NCBI GenBank assembly: GCA_014360905.1 | Contig: JACIWW010000014.1 | Span: forward strand, 1 to 64,000 | Origin: Chloroflexota bacterium | Lineage (GTDB): Bacteria > Chloroflexota > Anaerolineae > UBA2200 | Direction: 5' to 3' | DNA length: 64,000 bases | In this document: one piece after another, positions 55,052-63,248 of the stretch | How the letters are laid out: each line of letters starts with the position of its first letter | Position numbering within the stretch: position 1 is the stretch's first letter | Position numbers and translations under genes: made by a program | The notes under the pieces: model-generated | Seen by the model: only the letters and a program-made list of their open reading frames with translations | What the model was told of the DNA's origin: nothing | The model's database searches: none

Positions 55052-56809
55052 ATGCTGCGCACTAAAATTGTATGTACTATTGGTCCTGCCAGCCGCTCAC
55101 CAGAGATGCTCAGGGAGATGATTGCCAGCGGCATGAATGTAGCACGCCTCAATTTCTCCCATGGGGATCAGGATTACCATGCAGAGAACATAGCGAGGAT
55201 CCGCAAGGCATCAGAGGAAGTGGGAAAACCAGTAGCCATCCTCACCGATCTACAAGGTCCAAAGCTGCGCGTTGGCGAGATGGAAGGCGAGGGTATCCTG
55301 CTAAGCGAAGGTGAAGAGGTCATCCTAACCATAAGGCCTATCGCGGGGCACGCGGGAGAAATCCCCGTACAGTACAGTGCATTGCCCAGACTCGTTCAGC
55401 CAGGCGATCGCATCTTGATGGATGACGGGCTTTTGGAGGTAGTGGTCCTCAGTTCTACAGAGACGGATATTCGCTGCAAGGTCATCACTGGAGGGCTGCT
55501 ACAGAGCAACAAGGGCATGAATTTACCCCGTGCCCATACTAGCATCCCGGCTATCACGGAGAAGGACAAAAAAGACCTCGCCTTTGCGTTAGAACACCAC
55601 GTGGATTGGATCGCATTATCCTTCGTGCGGAACGCGAATGAAGTGATAGCCTTACAAGAGCTCATCCAGCGTCAATGCGCTTTTGGACGCCCTACGCCTG
55701 TCATTGCCAAAATCGAAAAACCCGAAGCAATGAAGAATATCGATGCTATCATTGCAGCAGCAGATGGCATCATGGTCGCGCGGGGAGATCTGGGTATAGA
55801 GGCCTCGCCAGAAGAAGTCCCAATGATGCAGAAAGAAATCATCAAAAAGTGCAACGAAGCAGGAGTGCCGGTTATCACCGCTACGCAGATGCTCGAATCC
55901 ATGATCCACAATCCGCGTCCCACGCGTGCTGAAGCCAGCGATGTGGCCAATGCTATACTGGATGGTACGGATGCTATCATGCTCTCCGGTGAAACAGCCA
56001 TAGGGCGCTATCCATTGGAAGCCCTGCACATCATGGTGAAAATTGCCCAACGCACTGAAGCCGAGATATTACGAACGGCCAAGTTTTTCTCGGTGCCACC
56101 GCCAAAGACAAAAAGTATTGCAGAAGCAGTGAGCCATGCTACTTGCGAGACAGCTCGAGATTTGGATGCGGCGGCGATTATTACCCCTACGGTATCCGGA
56201 TACACCGCCCATATGGTAGCGAAATACCGGCCCCACATGCCTATTGTTGCAGTTACGCCCAGCCCTATGGTGCAAAGACAACTCTGTCTGTATTGGGGTG
56301 TTTATCCCTTACTGGCGCCCAGGACAGCGAATACCGATCAGATGCTTGCTGATGCTATTCATGCAGCAAGAGAGCATGGATATGTCCAACCTGGTGAACT
56401 CATCGTGGCTACAGGAGGAGCAGCAGGCAGTGCTCCAGGTACCACAAATCTGATTAAGGTCCAGGAGGTAGAACGCATCCTGGCCACCGGTGTGGGAATC
56501 GGGAGCAGTAGAGTCCAGGGACAGCTCAAGTTGATTAGGGATATTCTGCCTAATCCCCAGGATATAACCTCTTCGGACATCCTGGTTGTGCGACGCACCA
56601 CGCGGGAACACGTTCCTCTGGCACGTCGCGCAGGAGGACTGATCGTAGAGGAAGGCGGAATGGATTCACACGCAGCGCAGATGGCCCTGGAGCTGGGTTT
56701 GACCGCGATCATCGGTGCGCAGGGCGCTCTGTCCTCGCTGCAGGATGGCCAAATCGTCACATTGGACCCGATCCATGGCAGAGTTTACGAAGGTCGTATG
56801 GAAATGTAG
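55052..56809 (+). CDS. pyk: Pyruvate kinase with C-terminal PEP-utilising domain
   Basis: The 585-residue enzyme makes pyruvate and ATP from phosphoenolpyruvate and ADP. Core motifs are TKIVCTIGPAS at residue 4, NFSHGD near 34, the catalytic Lys in VIAKIEKPEA near 217 and the MVARGDLGIE segment near 243. After the allosteric domain there is an extra C-terminal domain of about 110 residues of the PEP-utilising (phosphohistidine) type, with GGMDSHAAQMALELG near 535. Such an extension is known from Bacillus/Geobacillus pyruvate kinases. The ATG at 55052 follows GAGAGG at good spacing; a GTG two codons earlier is less likely. Confidence 0.95.
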   Translation: MLRTKIVCTIGPASRSPEMLREMIASGMNVARLNFSHGDQDYHAENIARIRKASEEVGKPVAILTDLQGPKLRVGEMEGEGILLSEGEEVILTIRPIAGHAGEIPVQYSALPRLVQPGDRILMDDGLLEVVVLSSTETDIRCKVITGGLLQSNKGMNLPRAHTSIPAITEKDKKDLAFALEHHVDWIALSFVRNANEVIALQELIQRQCAFGRPTPVIAKIEKPEAMKNIDAIIAAADGIMVARGDLGIEASPEEVPMMQKEIIKKCNEAGVPVITATQMLESMIHNPRPTRAEASDVANAILDGTDAIMLSGETAIGRYPLEALHIMVKIAQRTEAEILRTAKFFSVPPPKTKSIAEAVSHATCETARDLDAAAIITPTVSGYTAHMVAKYRPHMPIVAVTPSPMVQRQLCLYWGVYPLLAPRTANTDQMLADAIHAAREHGYVQPGELIVATGGAAGSAPGTTNLIKVQEVERILATGVGIGSSRVQGQLKLIRDILPNPQDITSSDILVVRRTTREHVPLARRAGGLIVEEGGMDSHAAQMALELGLTAIIGAQGALSSLQDGQIVTLDPIHGRVYEGRMEM

Positions 56810-56878
56810 TAAAGACTCTCCAACGGGCTTGAAGGCTAGGCCCTGTCGAAGCAGAATACTAGGAACAAGGAGGAAAAA

Positions 56879-58054
56879 GTGAACAAGAAGACAATTCGAG
56901 ATATCGAGGTTGCAGGAAAACGTGTTCTGGTCCGTGTGGATTTCAATGTGCCTCTGGACAAAGACGGCCAGATTACAGATGACACCCGCATTCGGGCTGC
57001 TTTGCCCACGATAGAATACCTACGTGACAAGGGTGCCAAAGTTATCGTCTGCTCACATCTTGGCCGTCCAAAGGGCAAGGTGGCTGAGGAATTCCGTTTG
57101 ACCCCAGTCGCCAGGCGTCTCTCGGAGTTGCTAGGAACGACTGTGCAGAAAACGGATGACTGCATTGGCCCGGAAGTCGAAAAGGCCGTGGCAGCGCTGA
57201 AGCCGGGCGACGTGCTGTTGCTGGAGAACCTGCGCTTCCATGCGGAAGAAGAAGCAAACGATCCTGAGTTCGCCCGGCAATTGGCAGCACTCGCAGACAT
57301 CTATGTCAACGATGCCTTTGGTGCTGCCCATCGTGCCCATGCCTCTACCGAAGGAATAGCCCATTTCCTGCCTGCTGTGGCTGGTTTCCTCATGGAGCGC
57401 GAGCTCACCTTCCTGGGCAAAGCTCTAGCTGAGCCAGCGCGCCCCTTTGTCGCGATCCTGGGCGGCGCCAAAGTTTCAGACAAGATCGGCGTAATCGAGA
57501 ATCTGCTGCCCAAGGTGGATTGGCTCATCGTTGGCGGTGGCATGGCCAATACTTTTCTGAAAGCTCTAGGGTATGAGGTGGGGGCATCCCTGGTAGAAGA
57601 CGACAAGGTGGAACTGGCTAAGGATCTGCTCAAACGTGCGGGCAATAAGCTCATGCTCCCCATTGACGTCGTGATTGCCGATGCTTTCGCAGCCGATGCT
57701 CGGTACCAGACTGTCCCGGTCGAGCAGGTCCTGCCTGGCTGGCGTATCCTAGACATTGGCCCACAGAGCGTGAAGAGATTCAACAAGGTATTGAAAAACG
57801 CCAAGACGGTGGTCTGGAATGGTCCCATGGGCGTCTTTGAGTTCCCTGTCTTTGCTGCCGCCACTGTGGCTATTGCCAAATCCCTAGCAGAAACAGACGC
57901 AACGACCATCATTGGCGGTGGGGACTCGGCTGCCGCCGTTGAGCAGGCCGGAGTAGCCGACAAAATGACTCATATTTCGACCGGCGGTGGAGCTTCGCTT
58001 GAGTTCCTGGAAGGCCGGGTGTTGCCCGGCGTGGCAGCATTACAAGATAAGTAG
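56879..58054 (+). CDS. pgk: Phosphoglycerate kinase
   Basis: The 391-residue enzyme moves phosphate from 1,3-bisphosphoglycerate to ADP. The N-terminal substrate site is RVDFNVPLD near residue 19, with [10 protein letters not shown] near 57. Other motifs are [12 protein letters not shown] near 113, [10 protein letters not shown] near 196 and the C-terminal nucleotide loop [13 protein letters not shown] near 343. Length is normal. The start is a GTG five bases after GGAGG. It lies 69 bases after pyk in the same direction. No gap (GAPDH) gene is beside it, although gap-pgk is a frequent pair. Confidence 0.96.
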   Translation: MNKKTIRDIEVAGKRVLVRVDFNVPLDKDGQITDDTRIRAALPTIEYLRDKGAKVIVCSHLGRPKGKVAEEFRLTPVARRLSELLGTTVQKTDDCIGPEVEKAVAALKPGDVLLLENLRFHAEEEANDPEFARQLAALADIYVNDAFGAAHRAHASTEGIAHFLPAVAGFLMERELTFLGKALAEPARPFVAILGGAKVSDKIGVIENLLPKVDWLIVGGGMANTFLKALGYEVGASLVEDDKVELAKDLLKRAGNKLMLPIDVVIADAFAADARYQTVPVEQVLPGWRILDIGPQSVKRFNKVLKNAKTVVWNGPMGVFEFPVFAAATVAIAKSLAETDATTIIGGGDSAAAVEQAGVADKMTHISTGGGASLEFLEGRVLPGVAALQDK

Positions 58055-58072
58055 CGTATACCAAGTAGTGCG

Positions 58073-58118
58073 TGACGAGTGGTCAGGGAGCAGAAGTCTC
58101 AGCTCTCGCCACTCGTCA
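58073..58118. repeat. TGACGAGTGG palindrome between pgk and apgM
   Basis: TGACGAGTGG (58073-58082) is inverted at 58109-58118 around a 26-base loop that itself contains GAGC/GCTC. It is related in sequence to the repeat at 44803-44876. Confidence 0.55.
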
Positions 58119-58146
58119 TTTCCAATTCGACGTTGAGGAATTGCTC

Positions 58147-59370
58147 ATGGCTGACTTGGATTTCATTCGCAAACTAGTCATTCCAGCGGACAGTAAAATT
58201 GTGTTCCTGGTGATGGACGGAATCGGTGGGTTGCCTATGGAAGAGGGTGGCCCAACTGAGCTGGAAGCAGCACGAACCCCTAATCTAGATGCATTGGCAG
58301 CAAAATCCATCTGTGGCTTCACTATTCCTATCTCACCAGGTATTACACCCGGCAGTGGACCGGGGCACCTGGCCATATTTGGCTATGACCCCTGCCGCTA
58401 TGTGATCGGACGTGGCGTATTGGAAGCGCTGGGAATAGACTTTGATCTGCAACCACAAGATGTTGCTGGTCGTGGCAACTTTTGCTCGGTAGATGAACTT
58501 GGCCGCGTCACAGACCGTCGGGCAGGTCGTATCTCCACAGAGAAGTGCATCGAACTGACGGCTCTTTTGCGCGAGAGCGTCAAACTGCCAGGAGTAGAGC
58601 TTTTCATTGAGCCGGTGAAAGAGCATCGCTTCGTGCTCGTCCTGCGCGGCGAGGGTTTGGCTGGCGATCTGACCGAATCAGATCCACAACAACTTGGTGT
58701 TCCGCCATTGCCCATTCAGCCTTTAGAGGATGCTCCGCAACCCGAGGCATCGCAGCGGACAGCAAACATGGTCAACCAATTCATTGCTCAGGCCCAACAA
58801 GTTTTGAAAGACCAATACCCGGCCAACATGGTTCTGCTGCGCGGTTTAGACAAGCGACCAGCCATTCCCAGCATGAAGGAAGTCTTTGGACTGCGTGCCG
58901 CTGCTATCGCCGTGTATCCCATGTACCGCGGATTGGCCAAGCTCGTGGGTATGACTGCACTGCCTAGTGGAACGAGCCTGGCTGATGAATTCAATGCATT
59001 GGAAAAAGCCTGGCTAGACTATGACTTCTTCTACTTGCACTTCAAATACACGGATAGCCGCGGCGAGGATGGTGATTTCCAGGCAAAGGTGGCTGTAATT
59101 GAAGAGTTTGACTCTTATATCCCCCGCGTTTTGGCTTTGAAACCGGATGTGGTAGTAGTTACTGGCGATCATTCAACACCATCGCTGTTGAAAGCGCATA
59201 GTTGGCATCCCGTGCCCACCATGCTATACTCGCGTTACTGCCGCTGCGACGAGGCACATGCGTACAATGAGCGTGCTTGCGCCCGGGGAGCGCTTGGAAA
59301 TATACCCGCTGTTGAGTTGATGCCGCTTGCACTGGCCAATGCACTGCGCTTGACCAAATTTGGTGCCTGA
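58147..59370 (+). CDS. apgM: 2,3-Bisphosphoglycerate-independent phosphoglycerate mutase, archaeal type
   Basis: The 407-residue enzyme of the alkaline-phosphatase superfamily interconverts 3- and 2-phosphoglycerate. Metal and catalytic motifs: VFLVMDGIGGLP near residue 20, the catalytic Ser region ITPGSGPGHLAIFGYDP near 62, the RGNFC segment near 112, KYTDSRGEDGD near 302 and VTGDHSTPS near 340. It belongs to the archaeal ApgM group and not to the longer GpmI form. The ATG at 58147 follows GAGGA; a longer frame from 58072 runs through a palindromic repeat. It overlaps the next gene by one base. Confidence 0.93.
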   Translation: MADLDFIRKLVIPADSKIVFLVMDGIGGLPMEEGGPTELEAARTPNLDALAAKSICGFTIPISPGITPGSGPGHLAIFGYDPCRYVIGRGVLEALGIDFDLQPQDVAGRGNFCSVDELGRVTDRRAGRISTEKCIELTALLRESVKLPGVELFIEPVKEHRFVLVLRGEGLAGDLTESDPQQLGVPPLPIQPLEDAPQPEASQRTANMVNQFIAQAQQVLKDQYPANMVLLRGLDKRPAIPSMKEVFGLRAAAIAVYPMYRGLAKLVGMTALPSGTSLADEFNALEKAWLDYDFFYLHFKYTDSRGEDGDFQAKVAVIEEFDSYIPRVLALKPDVVVVTGDHSTPSLLKAHSWHPVPTMLYSRYCRCDEAHAYNERACARGALGNIPAVELMPLALANALRLTKFGA

Positions 59371-60407
59371 TGAGGAGTCCTTTGGCAACATCCGCATCTC
59401 GCTACCTGCCCGTAGGCAAATTAAGCCCAGAGCTGATGGCACAATTGCTTCAACTCCAAGGATGGCCTGATGAGCGTGTCGTACTTGGGCCCAGGATAGG
59501 CGAAGATGCAGCTGTCATTGATTTTGGTGATCGCTACTTGGTGGCCAAGACCGACCCCATCACCTTTGCCACCGAAGAAATTGGCTGGTACTTGGTGCAG
59601 GTCAATGCCAATGACCTAGCTACAACCGGTGCTATGCCCCGCTGGCTGCTGGTGACTCTGCTCCTGCCAGAGAACAAGACGACGCCTGAATTGGCTCATA
59701 GCATTTTGGCACAGATTGATGCTGCTTGCCAAGAGCTACGCATGGCCCTCGTAGGCGGTCACACGGAGGTCACCTATGGCCTCGACCGCCCTATTGCCGT
59801 TGGACAAATGCTTGGAGAGGTAGCCAAAGAGAAGCTGATCACCACCGCGGGAGCCCGCGTGGGCGACGACCTGGTGTTGGTGAAAGGAATTGCCATCGAG
59901 GGCACTGCCATCATCGCACGGGAAATGAGCGAGGAATTGCTACGACGTGGCTATACCTCGGATTTCATTACGCGAGCCAAAAACTACCTCTACCATCCCG
60001 GCATCAGCATTGTGCGTGAGGCCATGCTGGCAACCAATTCAGCCATTGTACATGCCATGCACGATCCTACTGAAGGCGGCCTAGCCACTGGTTTGCACGA
60101 ATTAGCAATGGCCGCACATGTAGGAGTTTGGGTGGATGAAGAAGCGATTCCAATCTGGCCAGAGTGCACTGCTCTGTGTTCCACCTTCGATTTGAATCCC
60201 TTAGGGCTCATTGCCTCAGGATCGTTGCTGATTGCTCTCCCCCCACAGCAAACCCCCGCCCTGCTTGCTGCCTATCAGAAGGCTAATGTGCCTTGTGCTG
60301 TAATTGGACGCGTCACACCTGCTGACGAGGGATTGAAATTGAAAAGCGGGGCGTCAATCACCGATTTGCCCCGCTTTGACCAAGATGAAATCACCAGACT
60401 TTTTTAG
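59370..60407 (+). CDS. AIR-synthase/HypE-like protein
   Basis: The 345-residue protein has the two-domain fold of the PurM/HypE/ThiL/SelD superfamily: GPRIGEDAAVIDFGDRYLV near residue 38, VNANDLATTGAMPRWLL near 78, the GGHTEVTYG region near 128 and the C-terminal HDPTEGGLATGLHELA near 231. It lacks the C-terminal cysteine of HypE, so it is probably not a hydrogenase maturation factor. Similar proteins in archaea and Chloroflexota are annotated only as AIR synthase-related. Binding of ATP and a small substrate is inferred from the fold. Its TGATG overlap with apgM indicates translational coupling. Confidence 0.8.
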   Translation: MRSPLATSASRYLPVGKLSPELMAQLLQLQGWPDERVVLGPRIGEDAAVIDFGDRYLVAKTDPITFATEEIGWYLVQVNANDLATTGAMPRWLLVTLLLPENKTTPELAHSILAQIDAACQELRMALVGGHTEVTYGLDRPIAVGQMLGEVAKEKLITTAGARVGDDLVLVKGIAIEGTAIIAREMSEELLRRGYTSDFITRAKNYLYHPGISIVREAMLATNSAIVHAMHDPTEGGLATGLHELAMAAHVGVWVDEEAIPIWPECTALCSTFDLNPLGLIASGSLLIALPPQQTPALLAAYQKANVPCAVIGRVTPADEGLKLKSGASITDLPRFDQDEITRLF

Positions 60408-60423
60408 AAGGCTTAGATCGAAG

Positions 60424-63069
60424 TCAAGCCTTTGCCTGCAAGGAAGCAAGCAAATCTCTGGCCATCGCCTCTTCTTCTGAGGTGGTGCTTATCAGACCAT
60501 CGAGCCGAGCATAGAGCAACTTGTCCAGAATCTGCCGATAGATGGGGCCAGGTGGGATGCCCTGTTTCTTGAAAAAGTCCCCTCGAATATGAGGCCGTAC
60601 CCAACGCAGCCGATTCAGGTAAAGCAGCACGTTCTCTCGAGCCACAGGTGAATCCAAAGCGATGGAAAAAGCCACAATCGCACGTGGCGAATAGCCGCGC
60701 AATAGCCGATAGATGCGACTAGGCTTCAAGTTTGGCCGGCTCAGGCGCGCAGCTAAAGCATGAAGTTCTCGAACTTCGCGGAGATATTTCGCCATTTCCT
60801 GGCTAAACTTCAGCCTTTCTAGAAAACGGTCCAGTTGCGGCCTGGTCAAACGGTATGTAAGGAGTGCAAGGAACAAGTACTTTTGCTGGAACCCAACCTC
60901 AATCTGCGTCAGAACTGCAGCCTCGTGATCAGCCTCAGCTCCTTCTTTGGTTCTCGCACTCTCGCGCTCCACTAACTGCTCGGCTTGCCGGAATTTCTCC
61001 CGAAGCCAGGCATCGCACTTCAACGCCGGCTCCAAATGCCGCAGTACACCTAATTGGGCTAGGCGCTCGATGATCGCCCCAGGTTCCCGTTCATCTAGGA
61101 TCAACTCTAATTCGTGACGCAGCCGCTCCCCCGTTACTTTATCCAGCAGGCCTAGGGCGTCATCGATCAACTCTGCCGTGCGTGCCTCTATTGCAAAACC
61201 AAGACGTTGTTCCAGGCGCACCGCGCGGAGGATGCGCGTGGGATCCTCGATGAAACTTAGATTATGCAGTACTCGGATTAGTTTATCCCGTAGATCTCGC
61301 TCCCCGCCATAAAAGTCCAACAACTCGCCACAGCGGTCCCGATCCAAGGAAATGGCCATGGTGTTAATGGTAAAATCACGCCGATAGAGGTCTTGTTTGA
61401 TCGAGCTTCGCTCTACCTCCGGCAATGCCGTGGGATGATGGTAGAACTCCGTGCGCGCCGTGACGAAATCGAGCGATGGTGGCAAATTTGTTCCAGCAGT
61501 GCCATTCAAAATTACCTTGGCCGTGCCAAAGCGTGCATGGCTACGCACCCTAGCTTTCAATTGCTTACCCAATGCCTTGGCCAAGGTGATGGCGTCCCCT
61601 TCCACGACCAAATCCAGATCAAGTGTTGGTGAGCCCAGCAGTAGGTCACGCACAAACCCACCAACCACATAGAGCGAGTAGCCTAGTTCGTTTGCCGTGT
61701 CTCGGGCTTGCATCAGCAAATTGAGCAGAGGAGCAGGCAGAGTCTGGCGCAGCCGCTGTTGAATCTCGTCACGCCGCCCAGGGTGTGTGGGTGCGCTCCA
61801 CAGTTTGATCAAATCTGTGCGGGTCACAATGCCCAGAACTCGTCCATTTTCAACCACTGGCACCTGGCCAACGCCATGGTTGGTCATAATCTGCTGTACC
61901 GTAGCCACGCTGTCTGCTGGCGATACTGCCATGTCCCCAGTATGCATGAACGAACGCACTGGAGCGTTCCCCAGGCGGTGCTGCAATGCCCGATCGATCT
62001 CGCGTCGGGTCAACACGCCCACAAGTTGACCATCCTCAACCACAGGGAATCCCTCATGGCCATAGCGGCGCATATACGCCTCTGCCTCCGACAGCGTCAT
62101 ATCCGGGTGCAAGGTATGTACACCATAGGACATGATCTGCCTGACCGTGACGGCTGGCTTTACATATTTCTCCAAAGCCGCGATCAATTGCTCGCGAACC
62201 TTAGCTGCATCAGCCTCTTGAATCAATGCTGCTGCCGCTGCACTGTGGCCACCGCCGCCAAAGGCACGCGCAATCTCACCGACATCAATCGCTTTGCTGG
62301 AGCTCCGGGCAATCAGTTGTATTTGATCCTTAAAGACGAAGAGGAGAAAAGACGCATCTGGGTCATATACATCATCCAATTTATGAGCCAGAGTAGAGAG
62401 CTCTTCCAGATACTCGTCCAGGTATGCAGTGGCAATCAGAATTGCCTGGTCGTGCAGGTTGTGCCACTCCACGTTTTCCACTAACTGCCCATAGACCGCC
62501 TGGTAGTGCTCATCCAAAGGATGGCGCAAGAAATCATTCACGACGGAGAGGCTAGCCTTTTGCTCCAGCAGCCAGGCAGCGCTGCGCAGGTCACGGGGAG
62601 TCGTGGTCGAGTACGACAGCGATCCAGTATCCTCATAAATTCCCAACAAGAGCAGGGTAGCTTCCAATGGAGTAAGGGAAATACGCCGCTCGCGCAGCTT
62701 CTCCACTAACAAAGAGGTGACTGCTCCCACTTCGTCAATCATGTAGGCTGTACCTGGCTTCGGCTCGCCACGCAGGGGATGGTGGTCAATGATGGTAAAA
62801 ACAGTGTTGGCATCCACACCTCTGATGGATGGCACGAATTGTGCATCCACAATGATGACCTCTGCAACGCGCCGACGAGGCAATTCATCCACGGATACAA
62901 ACGGCAATTGTTCGCCATACAGAGCCAGGAAATCGCGTAGCTCGCGGTTCAGTCGTCGCGGCAGAACCGGCTTCGCATCCGGATAGAGCTTGGATGCCGC
63001 CAACTGCGCCGCCAAGGCATCAAAATCTGTGTTTTCGTGTGTCAGAATAATTTTCAAGGCAACCCCCAT
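60424..63069 (-). CDS. DHH-CBS-tRNA nucleotidyltransferase fusion (CCA- or A-adding)
   Basis: The 881-residue protein joins an N-terminal DHH phosphoesterase domain (HENTDFDALAAQ near residue 11, IIDHHP near 93), a DHHA1 domain (FGGGGHSAAAAA near 270), two CBS domains (about 310-430) and a class II nucleotidyltransferase with GGFVRDLLLG near 467, the metal Asp pair LDLDLVVEGD near 481 and RRDFTINTMA near 560. A helical tRNA-binding C-terminus follows. This arrangement is known from deep-branching bacteria, cyanobacteria and deltaproteobacteria, where such proteins complete or repair tRNA 3' CCA ends, sometimes adding only A. The ATG at 63069 lacks a strong ribosome site; a TTG at 63057 after GGGGG is an alternative. 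Confidence 0.9.
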   Translation of the reverse strand: MGVALKIILTHENTDFDALAAQLAASKLYPDAKPVLPRRLNRELRDFLALYGEQLPFVSVDELPRRRVAEVIIVDAQFVPSIRGVDANTVFTIIDHHPLRGEPKPGTAYMIDEVGAVTSLLVEKLRERRISLTPLEATLLLLGIYEDTGSLSYSTTTPRDLRSAAWLLEQKASLSVVNDFLRHPLDEHYQAVYGQLVENVEWHNLHDQAILIATAYLDEYLEELSTLAHKLDDVYDPDASFLLFVFKDQIQLIARSSSKAIDVGEIARAFGGGGHSAAAAALIQEADAAKVREQLIAALEKYVKPAVTVRQIMSYGVHTLHPDMTLSEAEAYMRRYGHEGFPVVEDGQLVGVLTRREIDRALQHRLGNAPVRSFMHTGDMAVSPADSVATVQQIMTNHGVGQVPVVENGRVLGIVTRTDLIKLWSAPTHPGRRDEIQQRLRQTLPAPLLNLLMQARDTANELGYSLYVVGGFVRDLLLGSPTLDLDLVVEGDAITLAKALGKQLKARVRSHARFGTAKVILNGTAGTNLPPSLDFVTARTEFYHHPTALPEVERSSIKQDLYRRDFTINTMAISLDRDRCGELLDFYGGERDLRDKLIRVLHNLSFIEDPTRILRAVRLEQRLGFAIEARTAELIDDALGLLDKVTGERLRHELELILDEREPGAIIERLAQLGVLRHLEPALKCDAWLREKFRQAEQLVERESARTKEGAEADHEAAVLTQIEVGFQQKYLFLALLTYRLTRPQLDRFLERLKFSQEMAKYLREVRELHALAARLSRPNLKPSRIYRLLRGYSPRAIVAFSIALDSPVARENVLLYLNRLRWVRPHIRGDFFKKQGIPPGPIYRQILDKLLYARLDGLISTTSEEEAMARDLLASLQAKA

Positions 63070-63112
63070 GCCATAAGCCGCGCCACATTTCTCTACGAAT
63101 TATAGCGACCCA

Positions 63113-63141
63113 ATTATGGCACAAGACAGCTTCGTTGTCAA
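63113..63141 (-). promoter_or_regulatory. Promoter of the tRNA nucleotidyltransferase gene
   Basis: Minus strand: perfect TTGACA (63136-63141), 17-bp spacer, CATAAT (63113-63118). A perfect TATAAT also occurs at 63099-63104 but lacks a -35 at normal spacing. Confidence 0.75.
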
Positions 63142-63198
63142 TGCAGTGGATACTGAGATTCGGGTGACCAATGAATGTCCAATAATGGTTGTGCATCT

Positions 63199-63227
63199 TT
63201 GACGCAGTGAAAAATCTAGCGTATAAT
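63199..63227 (+). promoter_or_regulatory. Promoter of the yvcK-like gene
   Basis: TTGACG (63199-63204), 17-bp spacer, perfect TATAAT (63222-63227). Leader of about 15 bases, with AGGAGG before the GTG. Confidence 0.8.
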
Positions 63228-63248
63228 GTTCACAGGAGGAACACTGCA

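Noticed and set aside
60408-60432. AAGGCTT/AAGCCTT inverted repeat between convergent genes as a terminator
   Set aside because: The seven-pair stem lacks a U-run after it on both strands.
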